Shown here piece by piece: positions 25,223-34,173 of a stretch of DNA of 64,000 nucleotides. The first letter of the stretch is position 1; every line of letters begins with the position of its first letter. Under the pieces are notes generated by a model that had not been told where the DNA came from, did no database searches, and saw nothing but the letters and a program-made list of their open reading frames with translations. Source of the stretch: DASTSN01 sp035549175 (GTDB taxonomy: Bacteria; Bacteroidota; Bacteroidia; Chitinophagales; Chitinophagaceae); assembly GCA_035549175.1 (NCBI GenBank), contig DASZRL010000020.1, forward strand, positions 1 through 64,000. The letters are read 5' to 3'. Both the position numbers and the translations under genes were made by a program.

Positions 25223-25825
25223 ATGCGTACGACCGAATCCAAGGCAGAACGAACCAGGCAGTTTATTGTGGAAATGACCGCACCCATTTTCAATGCCAAA
25301 GGGTATGCCGGTACCTCGCTGTATGATTTGACCCGGGCGACGGGACTGACGAAGGGCGGGATCTACGGGAATTTTGAGAATAAGGATGCGGTGGCACTGG
25401 CTGCCTTTGATTACAATTTCGGAAGGGTAACGGACTACTTGAAGGAACGCATGCTGGCAACGGATAACGCGGTGGAGCGTTTATTGGTCTACCCGCGCGT
25501 ATACCGGCATTTTCTGGAGATTGCCTTTCTGAAACCTGGCTGCCCGATCCTCAATACGGCTACCGAGGCGGATGATACGCACCCGGAACTCAGGCAGCGG
25601 GCAGCCGGTGCCCTGGCCCAATGGAAAAGGGCTATTGAAAACCAGGTCAAGCGGGGGATAGCGCGGCAGGAAATTAAAGCGCAAACCCATCCGGCCCGGG
25701 TAGCCACGGTCATTATTTCCCTGATCGAGGGAGCCGTTATGCAGGCAAAGGTTACGGGCAGGGATACCGAATTAGGGCTGGCCATGGATTTTCTGGAACA
25801 GGTTATCCGGGATCTGGGGAGTTGA
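25223..25825 (+). CDS. TetR/AcrR-family repressor
   Basis: 200 aa from the ATG at 25223; earlier in-frame codons would run through the operator. The N-terminal HTH has I-F-N-A-K-G-Y-A-G-T-S-L-Y-D-L, then the recognition helix T-K-G-G-I-Y-G-N-F-E-N-K-D. The C-terminal domain (about 70-195) binds a ligand and dimerises. Matching palindromes before this gene and before the thioesterase downstream suggest it controls both. It is close in layout to regulators of acyl or electrophile stress genes, but the ligand is unknown. Confidence 0.9.
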   Translation: MRTTESKAERTRQFIVEMTAPIFNAKGYAGTSLYDLTRATGLTKGGIYGNFENKDAVALAAFDYNFGRVTDYLKERMLATDNAVERLLVYPRVYRHFLEIAFLKPGCPILNTATEADDTHPELRQRAAGALAQWKRAIENQVKRGIARQEIKAQTHPARVATVIISLIEGAVMQAKVTGRDTELGLAMDFLEQVIRDLGS

Positions 25826-25831
25826 GTTTTT

Positions 25832-25863
25832 TTTGCCCTGAAATATACCAATTGGTATATTAA
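25832..25863 (+). promoter_or_regulatory. Second TetR operator, at the thioesterase promoter
   Basis: Arms AATATACC (25842-25849) and GGTATATT (25854-25861) flank AATT, forming a perfect 20-bp palindrome. It differs from the first site mainly at one central base. TTTG at 25832-25835 and TATATTAA at 25856-25863 with a 20-nt spacer suggest a promoter with a weak -7 box covered by the operator. It lies 17 nt before the thioesterase ATG. Confidence 0.85.
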
Positions 25864-25880
25864 TATACAGGTAACAGGCT

Positions 25881-26405
25881 ATGAAGGAACTTTCCAAAAT
25901 ACTGGAGAGCCGGATGAAGATCCGCTTTCATGATTGTGATCCTTTCAATCATTTGAATAATTCCCGGTATATCGATTACATCCTGACAGCACGGGGTGAT
26001 CAGCTGCTGGATTATTATAACCTTGATATCTACCAGGTTGCCCGGACAAGGGGCCTGGGATGGGTATCGGCACAGACCCAGATTTGTTATCTGCAGCCGG
26101 CCCTGCTGATGGAAGAGGTATGCATTCAGACCTGCCTGATCGGCTATTCTCCCAGGAGCCTGCTGCTGGAGGCCTTCATGTGGGACGGGAATAAAACCAG
26201 GCTGAAGACCGTCATGTGGGCCAGGCTGGTCCATTACAACCTGCAAACCGCAACAAGCCATACGCATGCGGAGGAATTCAGGCAGTTATTCGAGCAGGTA
26301 TCCCTGCCGTTGCTGCCCGCCATACCCTTTGAAGAACGAATCAAGTCGCTTCGGGAGGAGATCGCCCGGGGCGGATTGCCGGTGCCGGGCGGGAGAGGCC
26401 GGTAA
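25881..26405 (+). CDS. Acyl-CoA thioesterase, hotdog fold
   Basis: 174 aa. The hotdog helix and active-site segment H-D-C-D-P-F-N-H-L-N-N-S-R-Y (about 17-30) matches the 4-hydroxybenzoyl-CoA thioesterase family (D-x-F-G/N-H-x-N-N). Strands Q-T-Q-I-C-Y-L and W-A-R-L-V-H-Y complete the fold. It probably hydrolyses acyl-CoA or acyl-ACP esters in the cytoplasm. A TetR operator precedes it, so it is the likely target gene of the repressor encoded upstream. The Pro/Gly/Arg-rich tail after about 160 is poorly conserved in type. Confidence 0.83.
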   Translation: MKELSKILESRMKIRFHDCDPFNHLNNSRYIDYILTARGDQLLDYYNLDIYQVARTRGLGWVSAQTQICYLQPALLMEEVCIQTCLIGYSPRSLLLEAFMWDGNKTRLKTVMWARLVHYNLQTATSHTHAEEFRQLFEQVSLPLLPAIPFEERIKSLREEIARGGLPVPGGRGR

Positions 26406-26563
26406 GGGGCTCCCGCGGGGCCGGGGAAGGGTAGCGCAAGGGGGCGGGGAGATGGGCGCAGCCGGTTCGGGGACCAGGGAAATCCAGGCCCCTGTTGCCG
26501 GGGGTTCCCCTGGCCCGGTAGCTGCCACCACGCGTAGGCCGATTGTGTCATCAAAACCTGTTT

Positions 26564-28036
26564 ATGCATATCAACCAGCTATTCAGAAAAAAGCCGCTGC
26601 AAGCCTATGACAAGGATATCCAGTCCAGCCAGCTGAAAAGGACCCTGGGGCGCTGGGAACTTACCGCCATGGGGGTAGGGGCTGTAATCGGGGGAGGCAT
26701 TTTTGTGCTGACCGGCGTGGCCGCTAACCAGTATGCCGGCCCCGCGCTGGCCTTATCCTTTGCGCTGGCTGGGATAGGTTGCCTGTTTGCCGCGTTTTGC
26801 TATGCCGAATTTGCCAGCATACTACCCGTTTCCGGTTCGGCGTACGCCTACTCCTATGGAACAATCGGGGAATTCTTCGCCTGGTTTATCGGATGGAACC
26901 TCATCCTGGAATATATGATGGGCGCGACCACCGTGGCCGTCAGCTGGTCCAAATATTTTGTGAAGCTGCTGCACCTGTCGGGCCTGCACGCGTTACCCGC
27001 CTGGCTGGTCAATGATCCGGTGAGTGCACGGGAGGAGGCGATCCGTGCCGGGGTGCCGGCCCCTTCCTTTTCCGTAAACCTTCCCGCCGCGCTGATCGTA
27101 TGGGTGGTTACCTATATCCTGGTCCGGGGTATTAAGGAATCTGCCCGGACCAATAACCTGATTGTATCGCTCAAGGTGGCGGCAGTCTTATTCGTCATTG
27201 TGGCCGGGATAGCCTATATCAATCCCGGCAACTGGCATCCGTTCATCCCTGCCCGGGTCGTGGATACTGCCGGCATCGGGCATTACGGGCTCTCCGGCGT
27301 ACTGACCGCAGCGGGAATTGTTTTCTTTGCCTTTATCGGGTTTGATGCGGTCTCCACCCAGGCACAGGAATCCCTAAACCCGGTTAAGGACATCCCCTTT
27401 GCCATCCTGGCTTCCCTGATCATCTGTACCTCCCTTTATATCCTGGTATCCCTGGTCCTGACCGGCATGGCCAAATATGACAGCCTTGACCTGGGGGCCC
27501 CGGTGGCCTCCGCCTTCAGTAATGTGGGTCTCACCTGGGCTTCCCTGCTTATCACGGTAGCTGCGGTCATCGGCCTGATCTCCGTGATGCTGGTCATGCT
27601 GCTCTCCCAGACCCGGATCTTCCTGAATATGGCCAATGATGGCCTGTTACCGCCCAAACTGTTCGCCGCGGTGCATCCCCGCTTCAAAACCCCCTGGAAG
27701 AGCACGTTGCTGCTGGGCGCCGTGGCCTCCCTGGTGGCCGCGGTAACGCCCATTGAAAAGGCTACCAAAATGACCAGTATCGGCACCCTGCTGGCCTTTG
27801 CCCTGATATGTGCGGCGGTATGGGTGCTGCGGGTTAAACAACCCGGGCTTGCCCGGCCCTACCGCGTAAAATACCTGCCCCTGGTAGCCGGCCTGGGCAT
27901 CGGATTTAATGTACTGCTGATGTTCAGCCTGGATCACGCTACCTGGGTCCGGCTGATCGTCTGGAGTATCCTTGGCGTGATCATCTATTTTGGGTATAGT
28001 ATCCGGCACAGCCGTCTCCATACCTCTTCCAAATAA
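26564..28036 (+). CDS. APC-family amino acid permease
   Basis: 490 aa from the ATG at 26564. About 12 membrane helices. The N-terminal cytoplasmic stretch ends L-K-R-T-L-G-R-W-E-L. G-V-G-A-V-I-G-G-G-I-F-V-L-T-G in the first helix is the unwound substrate-binding motif of the APC superfamily. F-A-F-I-G-F-D-A-V-S-T follows in helix 6 (cationic amino acid transporter/YfnA-like clade). It probably imports amino acids by proton symport. It is followed at 10 nt by a GNAT gene, so the two may be cotranscribed. Confidence 0.9.
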   Translation: MHINQLFRKKPLQAYDKDIQSSQLKRTLGRWELTAMGVGAVIGGGIFVLTGVAANQYAGPALALSFALAGIGCLFAAFCYAEFASILPVSGSAYAYSYGTIGEFFAWFIGWNLILEYMMGATTVAVSWSKYFVKLLHLSGLHALPAWLVNDPVSAREEAIRAGVPAPSFSVNLPAALIVWVVTYILVRGIKESARTNNLIVSLKVAAVLFVIVAGIAYINPGNWHPFIPARVVDTAGIGHYGLSGVLTAAGIVFFAFIGFDAVSTQAQESLNPVKDIPFAILASLIICTSLYILVSLVLTGMAKYDSLDLGAPVASAFSNVGLTWASLLITVAAVIGLISVMLVMLLSQTRIFLNMANDGLLPPKLFAAVHPRFKTPWKSTLLLGAVASLVAAVTPIEKATKMTSIGTLLAFALICAAVWVLRVKQPGLARPYRVKYLPLVAGLGIGFNVLLMFSLDHATWVRLIVWSILGVIIYFGYSIRHSRLHTSSK

Positions 28037-28046
28037 AATAAGCGGG

Positions 28047-28616
28047 ATGGAATTTGTCATTACCAGCGCTGAGCAAGGGGATTTGCCCGTCATGTATGAG
28101 CTATTTGAGGAAGCGATCCGGTTTCAAAAAAGCCGGGGATATTTCGGCTGGACCGGCTACGACAAGGCCTTCATTCAGTCCGATTTGAACCACGGCCGAT
28201 TATTCAAGCTGGTCGAGGCGGGTGAGATGGTCTGTATGTTCAGCCTTTGTTACCGTGATCCCCTGATCTGGCGGGACCGGGAAAAGGGAGATGCCCTGTA
28301 CCTGCATCGCATTGTCCTGAATCAGAAATTCCGGGGTAACCGGACGTTTCAGAAAATTCTGGATTGGGCCGTAGCGCGGGCCAGAGATAAAAACCTGACA
28401 TATATCCGGATGGATACCTGGGCGGAAAATGAGAAGATTATCGCTTATTACCAAAGCTTTGGCTTCCGTTACCTGGAAGAGTATACCACCCCGGATACCG
28501 AATGGCTTCCCAGCCAGCACAGGAACCTGCGCGTGGCGTTGCTGGATTGGACGCTTCCGCCACCGGGCGCATACAGGGACATCACCCCCGGGCGAGGTCC
28601 CGGCGTCAACGGGTAA
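28047..28616 (+). CDS. GNAT family N-acetyltransferase
   Basis: 189 aa from the ATG at 28047; the frame also runs upstream into the permease gene but homology starts here. The strand L-Y-L-H-R-I-V-L and loop K-F-R-G-N-R-T-F are the acetyl-CoA pyrophosphate-binding region, with Thr-Phe in place of the second usual Gly. Y-Y-Q-S-F-G-F is GNAT motif B. The last 30 residues are Pro/Gly/Arg-rich and probably disordered. Substrate unknown. Confidence 0.82.
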   Translation: MEFVITSAEQGDLPVMYELFEEAIRFQKSRGYFGWTGYDKAFIQSDLNHGRLFKLVEAGEMVCMFSLCYRDPLIWRDREKGDALYLHRIVLNQKFRGNRTFQKILDWAVARARDKNLTYIRMDTWAENEKIIAYYQSFGFRYLEEYTTPDTEWLPSQHRNLRVALLDWTLPPPGAYRDITPGRGPGVNG

Positions 28617-28751
28617 TGAGCCGGCTGCCTGAAACCCGGCTGCGTGGGCCGGTGACCCTGTGGTCCCATCCGGCCGGCTCCAGCGGGGTCCGGGAACGCA
28701 GCCGGCCCGGCCTGCATGCGGAACGCTTCAATACGTAAAAACAGTGATTAT

Positions 28752-29186
28752 ATGGAACCTAACTACATGGCCTTATTGGTTCATTCCGTCAGGGCCATCA
28801 AATACCGGTTTATCGCGGTTACCACCGGTTCAAAGGAGTCTTTCGGGGAATTCCGGGTCAGTCCGCAAACCCGTACCCCCAATGAAATCATCCATCATAT
28901 GGTTGACCTGGTGACCAAAACCGGCGTAAGGATCCGGGAAGGTCATTTTAACGTTCCGGAGGCCATGGCGGTGGATTTTGAGGAGGAGAAAATGCGGATG
29001 CTTCAGGGCCTGGATGATTTGACCGGGCTGCTGGAGACCGTATCGCTGGACCTGGATCTGGCCTGCAGACTGCTGCAGGGCCCGCTGCTGGACATAACCA
29101 CCCATATCGGCCAGCTGGCCCTGTTAAACGGATTGCATGGTAACAGGATACCCAGGCAGGACTATTTCAGCCAGGTTATCCAGTAA
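28752..29186 (+). CDS. DinB-like (DinB_2) four-helix protein
   Basis: 144 aa from the ATG at 28752; an alternative ATG lies at 28716. All-helical. The metal-site pattern of the DinB/YfiT superfamily can be traced: P-N-E-I-I-H-H-M (H48 or H49), I-T-T-H-I-G-Q-L-A-L (H118), and L-H-G-N near 129. Members include thiol-dependent transferases and DNA-damage-induced proteins of unknown role. No partner gene is evident. Confidence 0.68.
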   Translation: MEPNYMALLVHSVRAIKYRFIAVTTGSKESFGEFRVSPQTRTPNEIIHHMVDLVTKTGVRIREGHFNVPEAMAVDFEEEKMRMLQGLDDLTGLLETVSLDLDLACRLLQGPLLDITTHIGQLALLNGLHGNRIPRQDYFSQVIQ

Positions 29187-29469
29187 CCGTGGCCCAGCAC
29201 CAGGCCTGTTTGGAAGGCCGGACCGTCCCGGTCCGCAACGGCCATGCCGGTCAGGCTGCGAATAGAGACTTACCAGCCTGTCGCAGGGGAAGCCGGCAAC
29301 AGGAGATGATGCAATCTCTCTCTACTTTCTTTTTTTGCGTACTATCCCAATACCCGGGGCCTCCGTTCTGACCAGGGTCAATGCCGGGTTTGATGGACCT
29401 CATTGGGACGGGAAGGCAAATGGACTTCTTTTGCCGGGGTGCAGCGCCTGAACCTCAAAAACTTTGCGT
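29187..29469. other. Intergenic region before the BON gene
   Basis: About 280 bases without a credible gene. CTTTG followed by CGTATG lies against the next start (AAACTTTG at 29460-29467, two mismatches to TAnnTTTG). No hairpin terminator was recognised. Confidence 0.4.
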
Positions 29470-30141
29470 ATGAAAAGCGATACGTCCATCCGTAATAATG
29501 TCCTGGAGGAACTCCGCTGGGAACCGATTTTAAGCGACACCCGCGTGGAGGTGGGCGTCACCAACGGCATGGTCACCCTGAACGGGACGGTCGATACTTA
29601 CTCCAAGAAAGTGATTGCGGAAAAAGCCACCCGCCGGGTAGCGGGCGTGAAGGGATTGCAGGATGACCTGCAGGTCCGGCCCTCTGCCGGATTTCGCAGG
29701 ACGGATGCCGAGATTCTTGAAGCTGTTCGCAATGCCCTGACCTGGCATACGGGCGTGCGCGAGGAAGATATCCGGGTCAGCGTGCACGGGGGCAACCTGA
29801 AACTGGAAGGCGAGGTGGCGTGGGAATACCAGCGCGGGCAGGTGCAGACCGCCGTTGAAAACCTGGCCGGGGTCATCTCGGTAACCAATCTCATCTCGGT
29901 TAAACCCAAAGTGTCCGCGACGGACGTGCAGCAAAAGATACAGGATGCCCTGATACGCAGCGCGGCAATTGATTCCGGGAAGATCACCGTGGATGTCGAT
30001 GGCAGTAAGGTGGTCCTGCGGGGATCGGTACGTTCCCTGCTGCAAAAACAGGATGCAGAGGCCGCTGCCTGGAACGCTCCGGGAGTGATCAGTGTGGAAA
30101 ACAGGCTGGAGGTCGAGGACCCCGATGACCTGAACGAATAA
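29470..30141 (+). CDS. Protein with three BON domains
   Basis: 223 aa without a signal peptide. Three repeats of about 65 residues (roughly 5-68, 78-143, 151-217). Each has a helix, then a strand of the V-x-V-x-x-G-x-V-x-L-x-G type and an A-x-x-V-x-G-V-x-x-V-x-x closing segment. BON domains bind membranes or phospholipids and occur in OsmY. This one lacks export, so it is probably cytoplasmic. It is the first gene of a possible operon with the PRPP synthetase-like gene 31 nt downstream. I chose the ATG at 29470 over the TTG at 29464. Confidence 0.87.
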   Translation: MKSDTSIRNNVLEELRWEPILSDTRVEVGVTNGMVTLNGTVDTYSKKVIAEKATRRVAGVKGLQDDLQVRPSAGFRRTDAEILEAVRNALTWHTGVREEDIRVSVHGGNLKLEGEVAWEYQRGQVQTAVENLAGVISVTNLISVKPKVSATDVQQKIQDALIRSAAIDSGKITVDVDGSKVVLRGSVRSLLQKQDAEAAAWNAPGVISVENRLEVEDPDDLNE

Positions 30142-30172
30142 CCCGCTACGATACCAATAAACCACCCAGTCC

Positions 30173-31144
30173 ATGAAACTTTTCAGCCTGGAGGGCAGCC
30201 GCAGTTTCGGGGAACTGGTGGCGCAGAAACTTCATCTGTCGCTGTCCGCCCATGAGGAACGGACCTTTGAGGACGGGGAGTGCAAGGTCCGGCCGCTGGA
30301 GAATGTCCGCAACCAGGACGTATTTGTCCTGCATGCCCTGTACGGGGATGGTCACCAGGATGTGCACAGTAAGCTCTGCCGCCTGCTATTTTTTATAGGT
30401 GCGCTGAAAGACGCTTCCGCCCGTCGGGTCACTGCGGTGGTTCCGTACCTGTGTTACAGCCGCAAGGATCGTAAGACAAAACCCCGGGACCCCGTAACCA
30501 CCCGGTACATGGCCCGGCTGCTGGAGGCCGCGGGGGCCGACGCGGTGGTGACGATGGATGTGCATAACCTGCAAGCCTTTCAGAACGCCTTCCGGATCCC
30601 GGCCGAAAACCTGGAGGCCAGGAACCTGTTTGCCGGTTACCTGGCAGACACGATGCGGGGGGAGGATATTGTGATTATGTCACCCGATTTCGGGGGTGTG
30701 AAGCGGGCCGAACAGTTCCTGCAGACCATGGAAAAGCGGCTGGGCAGGCAGCTTGCCCTGGTCGTTATGGAGAAATACCGCAGCGGCGGAGAGCTTTGGG
30801 GCCAGCGGATTTCCGGGGAGGTACGGGACAAAACCGTCATGATCCTGGATGATCTCATCAGCACGGGCAGCACGCTGGCCAGGACATGTGTTGCCTGCCG
30901 TCAGGCCGGTGCCCGGCGCGTGATTGCCCTGGCTACTCATGGGCTGTTTACCGGGAGGGCTCCTGACATCCTTGCCAACCAGGGCCCGGAGCAAATCCTG
31001 ATCACCAACTGCGTCCCGCCGCACCGGCCGGATCTGAGCGGGATGAGGGACCGGATCACGGTGCTGGATGCAGCGCCCCTGTTTGCCGAAGCCATCCGCC
31101 GGATGGAGGAGGGCGGGTCGCTGGTGGAATTACTGGCAGATTGA
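30173..31144 (+). CDS. Divergent ribose-phosphate pyrophosphokinase (PRPP synthetase paralogue)
   Basis: 323 aa. The fold and most motifs of Prs are present: F-x-D-G-E near 32-36, Y-S-R-K-D-R (95-100, canonical Y-x-R-Q-D-R), D-V-H-N-L-Q (129-134), and S-P-D-F-G-G (170-175). The PRPP-binding loop is D-D-L-I-S-T-G-S-T (226-234) in place of D-D-x-I-D-T-A-G-T. The usual K-R-R of the flexible loop is replaced by E-K-Y-R-S (about 200-204). This looks like a specialised paralogue, with the housekeeping gene elsewhere. It sits between a BON protein and a COG2187-type kinase-like protein. Confidence 0.85.
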   Translation: MKLFSLEGSRSFGELVAQKLHLSLSAHEERTFEDGECKVRPLENVRNQDVFVLHALYGDGHQDVHSKLCRLLFFIGALKDASARRVTAVVPYLCYSRKDRKTKPRDPVTTRYMARLLEAAGADAVVTMDVHNLQAFQNAFRIPAENLEARNLFAGYLADTMRGEDIVIMSPDFGGVKRAEQFLQTMEKRLGRQLALVVMEKYRSGGELWGQRISGEVRDKTVMILDDLISTGSTLARTCVACRQAGARRVIALATHGLFTGRAPDILANQGPEQILITNCVPPHRPDLSGMRDRITVLDAAPLFAEAIRRMEEGGSLVELLAD

Positions 31145-31151
31145 ATGCGCT

Positions 31152-32198
31152 ATGCAGGCCAAGGAACATATCAAGCCGGACGCAGAGGAACAGGCCGGGC
31201 TGGAGGCCAGGGTCGCTTTTCTGCGACTCCCTGGCAGCTATCCCTACCCGGTAGGGGAGGTAGAGGTCAGGGAAACCCATATGTCCTGGGTCTTTCTGGC
31301 AGGTGACTGGGCATACAAGCTGAAAAAGCCGGTCGCGTACGACTATCTGGACCACCGGACCCTGCTGTCTCGGCAGCTCAACAGCGAGGCCGAGGTTCGC
31401 CTCAACCAGGTGCTGGCGGGAGATATTTATGTTGGGGTGGTACCCCTGGTGATGACGAAAGCGGGATTGCTGGCACTGGAAGGCCGGGGCGAACCGGTGG
31501 ACTGGCTGGTTAAAATGAAGCGGCTGCCGGAGAGCGGTATGCTGGATTATGCGATTCGCAGGCAATGCCTGGATGAAACGGCCCTGCGACGGGTGGCGGA
31601 CCTGCTGGCTTCCTTTTACCGCGTGGCCACCCCGGTGACCCTGAGCCTGCCTCAGTTTGCCGCCAGGCTGGAATCGCAGATTCGCACCTGCCAGGACCAG
31701 CTGGCCGGTCCGGTCTTTGCCTTACCGGCTGCCCTGCTGCGGGAGCTGCGCGCCGGCCAGCTGGCCTTCCTGTCATCCCGCCCGACCCAGCTGGAAAGCC
31801 GGGTGGCGGCCGGCCGCATCCTGGAAGCCCACGGCGACCTGCGGCCCGAACATATCTGTCTGGGACCCCGGCCCGCCATCATCGACCGCCTTGAGTTCAG
31901 CCGGGAACTGCGGATCATGGACGTGGCCGAGGAGCTGGCCTACCTGGATCTGGAATGCGAACTGCTGGGGAACACCCATGTGGGTCGTGTATTTGAAGAA
32001 TGCTACCGGGCCGCGTCCGGGGATCCGCTGCCGCGCCCGCTGCTGACCTTCTACAAGGTAAAAAAGGCCTGCCTGCGGGCTTACCTGGTAATCCGTCATA
32101 TCCTGGAACCCCGTTACCAGGGGGATCCCCGCTGGCATCAGCGGGCCCTGGCCTACCTGGCACTGGCCGAGAAGTACCACCGCGAATGTTCCCGGTAA
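31152..32198 (+). CDS. Aminoglycoside-phosphotransferase-like kinase (COG2187 type)
   Basis: 348 aa from the ATG at 31152, 8 nt after the previous stop. An APH/choline-kinase fold: ATP-binding strand region Y-K-L-K-K-P-V (about 56-62), M-K-R-L-P near 123, catalytic loop H-G-D-L-R-P-E-H-I (about 234-242), and metal-binding I-I-D-R-L-E-F. The resemblance to the N-terminal half of COG2187 proteins is good; the C-terminal P-loop kinase half of that family is missing. Substrate unknown. Together with the BON and Prs-like genes it forms a compact co-oriented cluster. Confidence 0.8.
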   Translation: MQAKEHIKPDAEEQAGLEARVAFLRLPGSYPYPVGEVEVRETHMSWVFLAGDWAYKLKKPVAYDYLDHRTLLSRQLNSEAEVRLNQVLAGDIYVGVVPLVMTKAGLLALEGRGEPVDWLVKMKRLPESGMLDYAIRRQCLDETALRRVADLLASFYRVATPVTLSLPQFAARLESQIRTCQDQLAGPVFALPAALLRELRAGQLAFLSSRPTQLESRVAAGRILEAHGDLRPEHICLGPRPAIIDRLEFSRELRIMDVAEELAYLDLECELLGNTHVGRVFEECYRAASGDPLPRPLLTFYKVKKACLRAYLVIRHILEPRYQGDPRWHQRALAYLALAEKYHRECSR

Positions 32199-32213
32199 AG
32201 GTTCCTGCCTGCC

Positions 32214-33188
32214 TCACCCGGTCCGGATCGGCAGTTCACCCGACGCAGGGATATCGGTTCCGAGAGCGGACGACAGCTGCCGGATGCGCCGCAGGCTCCA
32301 GGCCGCCTCAGCGCCGCGGGCCAGGTTAACCTGGTAGGCACCGATCCGCACCGGGGTCAGCATCAGGCTTTCCGGCCCGCGGGCACTGACCCGCACCCGG
32401 TACAGAAAGGATAGATCATTGCGCAGGTCCGGATCCACGGCGTAGTCGTCCACAAAATCTCCCGTATCATACAGGATGAGCCTGCTCTGATAAATTTCAA
32501 TCCCCTGGAAGATATGCGCACTGTGTCCATGCACGATGTCCGTGCCCGCGTCAACCAGTTCATGGGCGAAACGGATGAAGGAGGCGGATGGACGCTCCCG
32601 CCCGTTAGGCCCCCAGTGGATGCTGGCGATGGCGAGGTCCGTCTGCCGGCGCAGGGTCTTCATCGCAGCAATAACCAGCTCCCGGGAACCCCGGTCCTCC
32701 ACATTTACATAATGAATACCCGGTGTATCCGGTCCCGCCGCCCAGCCCGGCTCATTGTCGGTCATGCCCAGTACGCCGATCCGGAATATCCCGGCATGCA
32801 GGATGGCGGGCCGGGCCGCTTCCAGGTAATTCAACCCGGCGCCCGTGAACAGGATGCCGGCCTCGCGAAGGGTATGACAGGTTTCCTCCAGGCCCTGCCC
32901 GTCATAATCCAGCAGGTGGTTGTTGGCCAGGTTGGCCACGGTGACATGCGCCCGTGTCAGGGCGTTCACCTTGTCCGGGCTCGCTTTGAAATGAAAAACC
33001 TTGGGCCTTGATTTCGTACTTCGCGTCAGGGTGGTTTCCAGGTTAATGAGGTTGACATCTGTGGCGCGAAGCAGGGGCAGCACGTCGCCCCATACATAGT
33101 CATATCCTTCCTGTGAGATCACGGGATCCACGCTGCGGCCGATCATGACGTCGCCGGTAAGGCCCAGGACAAGGGTTTCCGGTTCCAT
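32214..33188 (-). CDS. CapA-family (poly-gamma-glutamate synthesis-type) metallophosphatase-like protein
   Basis: 324 aa. L-G-L-T-G-D-V-M-I-G-R at the N-terminus, N-L-E-T-T-L near 48, A-N-N-H near 86, S-I-H-W-G-P-N near 190, and H-G-H-S-A-H near 219 are the metal-ligand motifs of the PGA_cap family. CapA is linked to surface poly-gamma-glutamate in Bacillus, but most members lack capBC partners, as here, and their role is unclear. No signal peptide is seen. It converges with the upstream cluster. Confidence 0.88.
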   Translation of the reverse strand: MEPETLVLGLTGDVMIGRSVDPVISQEGYDYVWGDVLPLLRATDVNLINLETTLTRSTKSRPKVFHFKASPDKVNALTRAHVTVANLANNHLLDYDGQGLEETCHTLREAGILFTGAGLNYLEAARPAILHAGIFRIGVLGMTDNEPGWAAGPDTPGIHYVNVEDRGSRELVIAAMKTLRRQTDLAIASIHWGPNGRERPSASFIRFAHELVDAGTDIVHGHSAHIFQGIEIYQSRLILYDTGDFVDDYAVDPDLRNDLSFLYRVRVSARGPESLMLTPVRIGAYQVNLARGAEAAWSLRRIRQLSSALGTDIPASGELPIRTG

Positions 33189-33341
33189 GGCGCAAGCTTA
33201 CAAACGGGGATCCGGCTTACCAATGACCGCCGGGTGCAGGCTGTGTGACGGAAGTCAGCCCAGGGAGCCTGGAGAAAAGGTTTCGTATCAGGTTCCCTCC
33301 GTGCATAAAGACTTACCTTGGATATCCAATCTCGGATTGCC

Positions 33342-34121
33342 ATGACCGCGATCGAAACCTATCTTGAGATGGCCCGGTCGGCGGCCCGCCAGGCGGCCCG
33401 CATCGTGATGGAGGTATACCGCTCCGGCGATCTTTCCACGCGCGAACGGGCTGAGAAGGGACCCGTCACCCGGGCCGATCAACTGGCCCATCAGCTGCTT
33501 AACCGGGAGCTGGCGGGGACGGGTCTGCCGGTTCTTTCCGAAGAAGGAGCCGGAATGGCCTATTCCATTCGCCAGGCCTGGGAATGGTACTGGCTGGTAG
33601 ACCCTCTCGATGGCACCCGGGAATTTGTGGACGGGATTGCGGAGTTCACTGTCAATATCGCCCTGATTCACCGGGGAAGGCCCGTGGCGGGCGTCATTGC
33701 CGTCCCGGCCGAAGACAGGATGTATGCCGGTTCGGCCGAGACGGGCGTATTGAAATGGGACCACGGCAGGTGCCGTCTCCTCCTGCCGCTTGAGCAGCGC
33801 ACTCCCTTTGCGGCCCTCAAGGCCAGGGACTCCCTGCGGATCCTGGTCTCGCGCTCCCATCCCTCGGCTGCCACCCGGGAATTTATCGCGCCGTTCCGAA
33901 ACAAGATCCTCGTCCCTTGCGGGAGCTCGCTCAAGTTCCTGCTGCTGGCAGAGGGCCAGGCGGATCTTTACCCGCGGCTGGGACCTACCATGGAATGGGA
34001 TACCGCTGCCGGGCATGCGCTTTTGAATGCCCTGAACCGGGGTGTGTACCAGCTGGACCTTACCAGCGAACTTGTCTATAATAAGCCGGACCTGCTTAAT
34101 CCATTCTTTGTGGCCTTCTGA
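33342..34121 (+). CDS. cysQ: 3'(2'),5'-bisphosphate nucleotidase CysQ-like
   Basis: Dephosphorylates PAP/PAPS in sulfur metabolism (inositol monophosphatase superfamily, Mg2+-dependent). 259 aa from the ATG at 33342. L-S-E-E-G near 65-69, the metal motif D-P-L-D-G-T-R-E-F (87-95), and E-W-D-T-A-A-G-H-A near 213 are intact. The T-R-E-F after the metal motif is the CysQ/bisphosphate nucleotidase form. It converges with pncA. Another IMPase relative cannot be fully excluded. Confidence 0.9.
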   Translation: MTAIETYLEMARSAARQAARIVMEVYRSGDLSTRERAEKGPVTRADQLAHQLLNRELAGTGLPVLSEEGAGMAYSIRQAWEWYWLVDPLDGTREFVDGIAEFTVNIALIHRGRPVAGVIAVPAEDRMYAGSAETGVLKWDHGRCRLLLPLEQRTPFAALKARDSLRILVSRSHPSAATREFIAPFRNKILVPCGSSLKFLLLAEGQADLYPRLGPTMEWDTAAGHALLNALNRGVYQLDLTSELVYNKPDLLNPFFVAF

Positions 34122-34173
34122 ATGACGGCGGGCACCGGGGCCTGCGGGGCCCGGGCGCTTGCCGGCGGGAACC

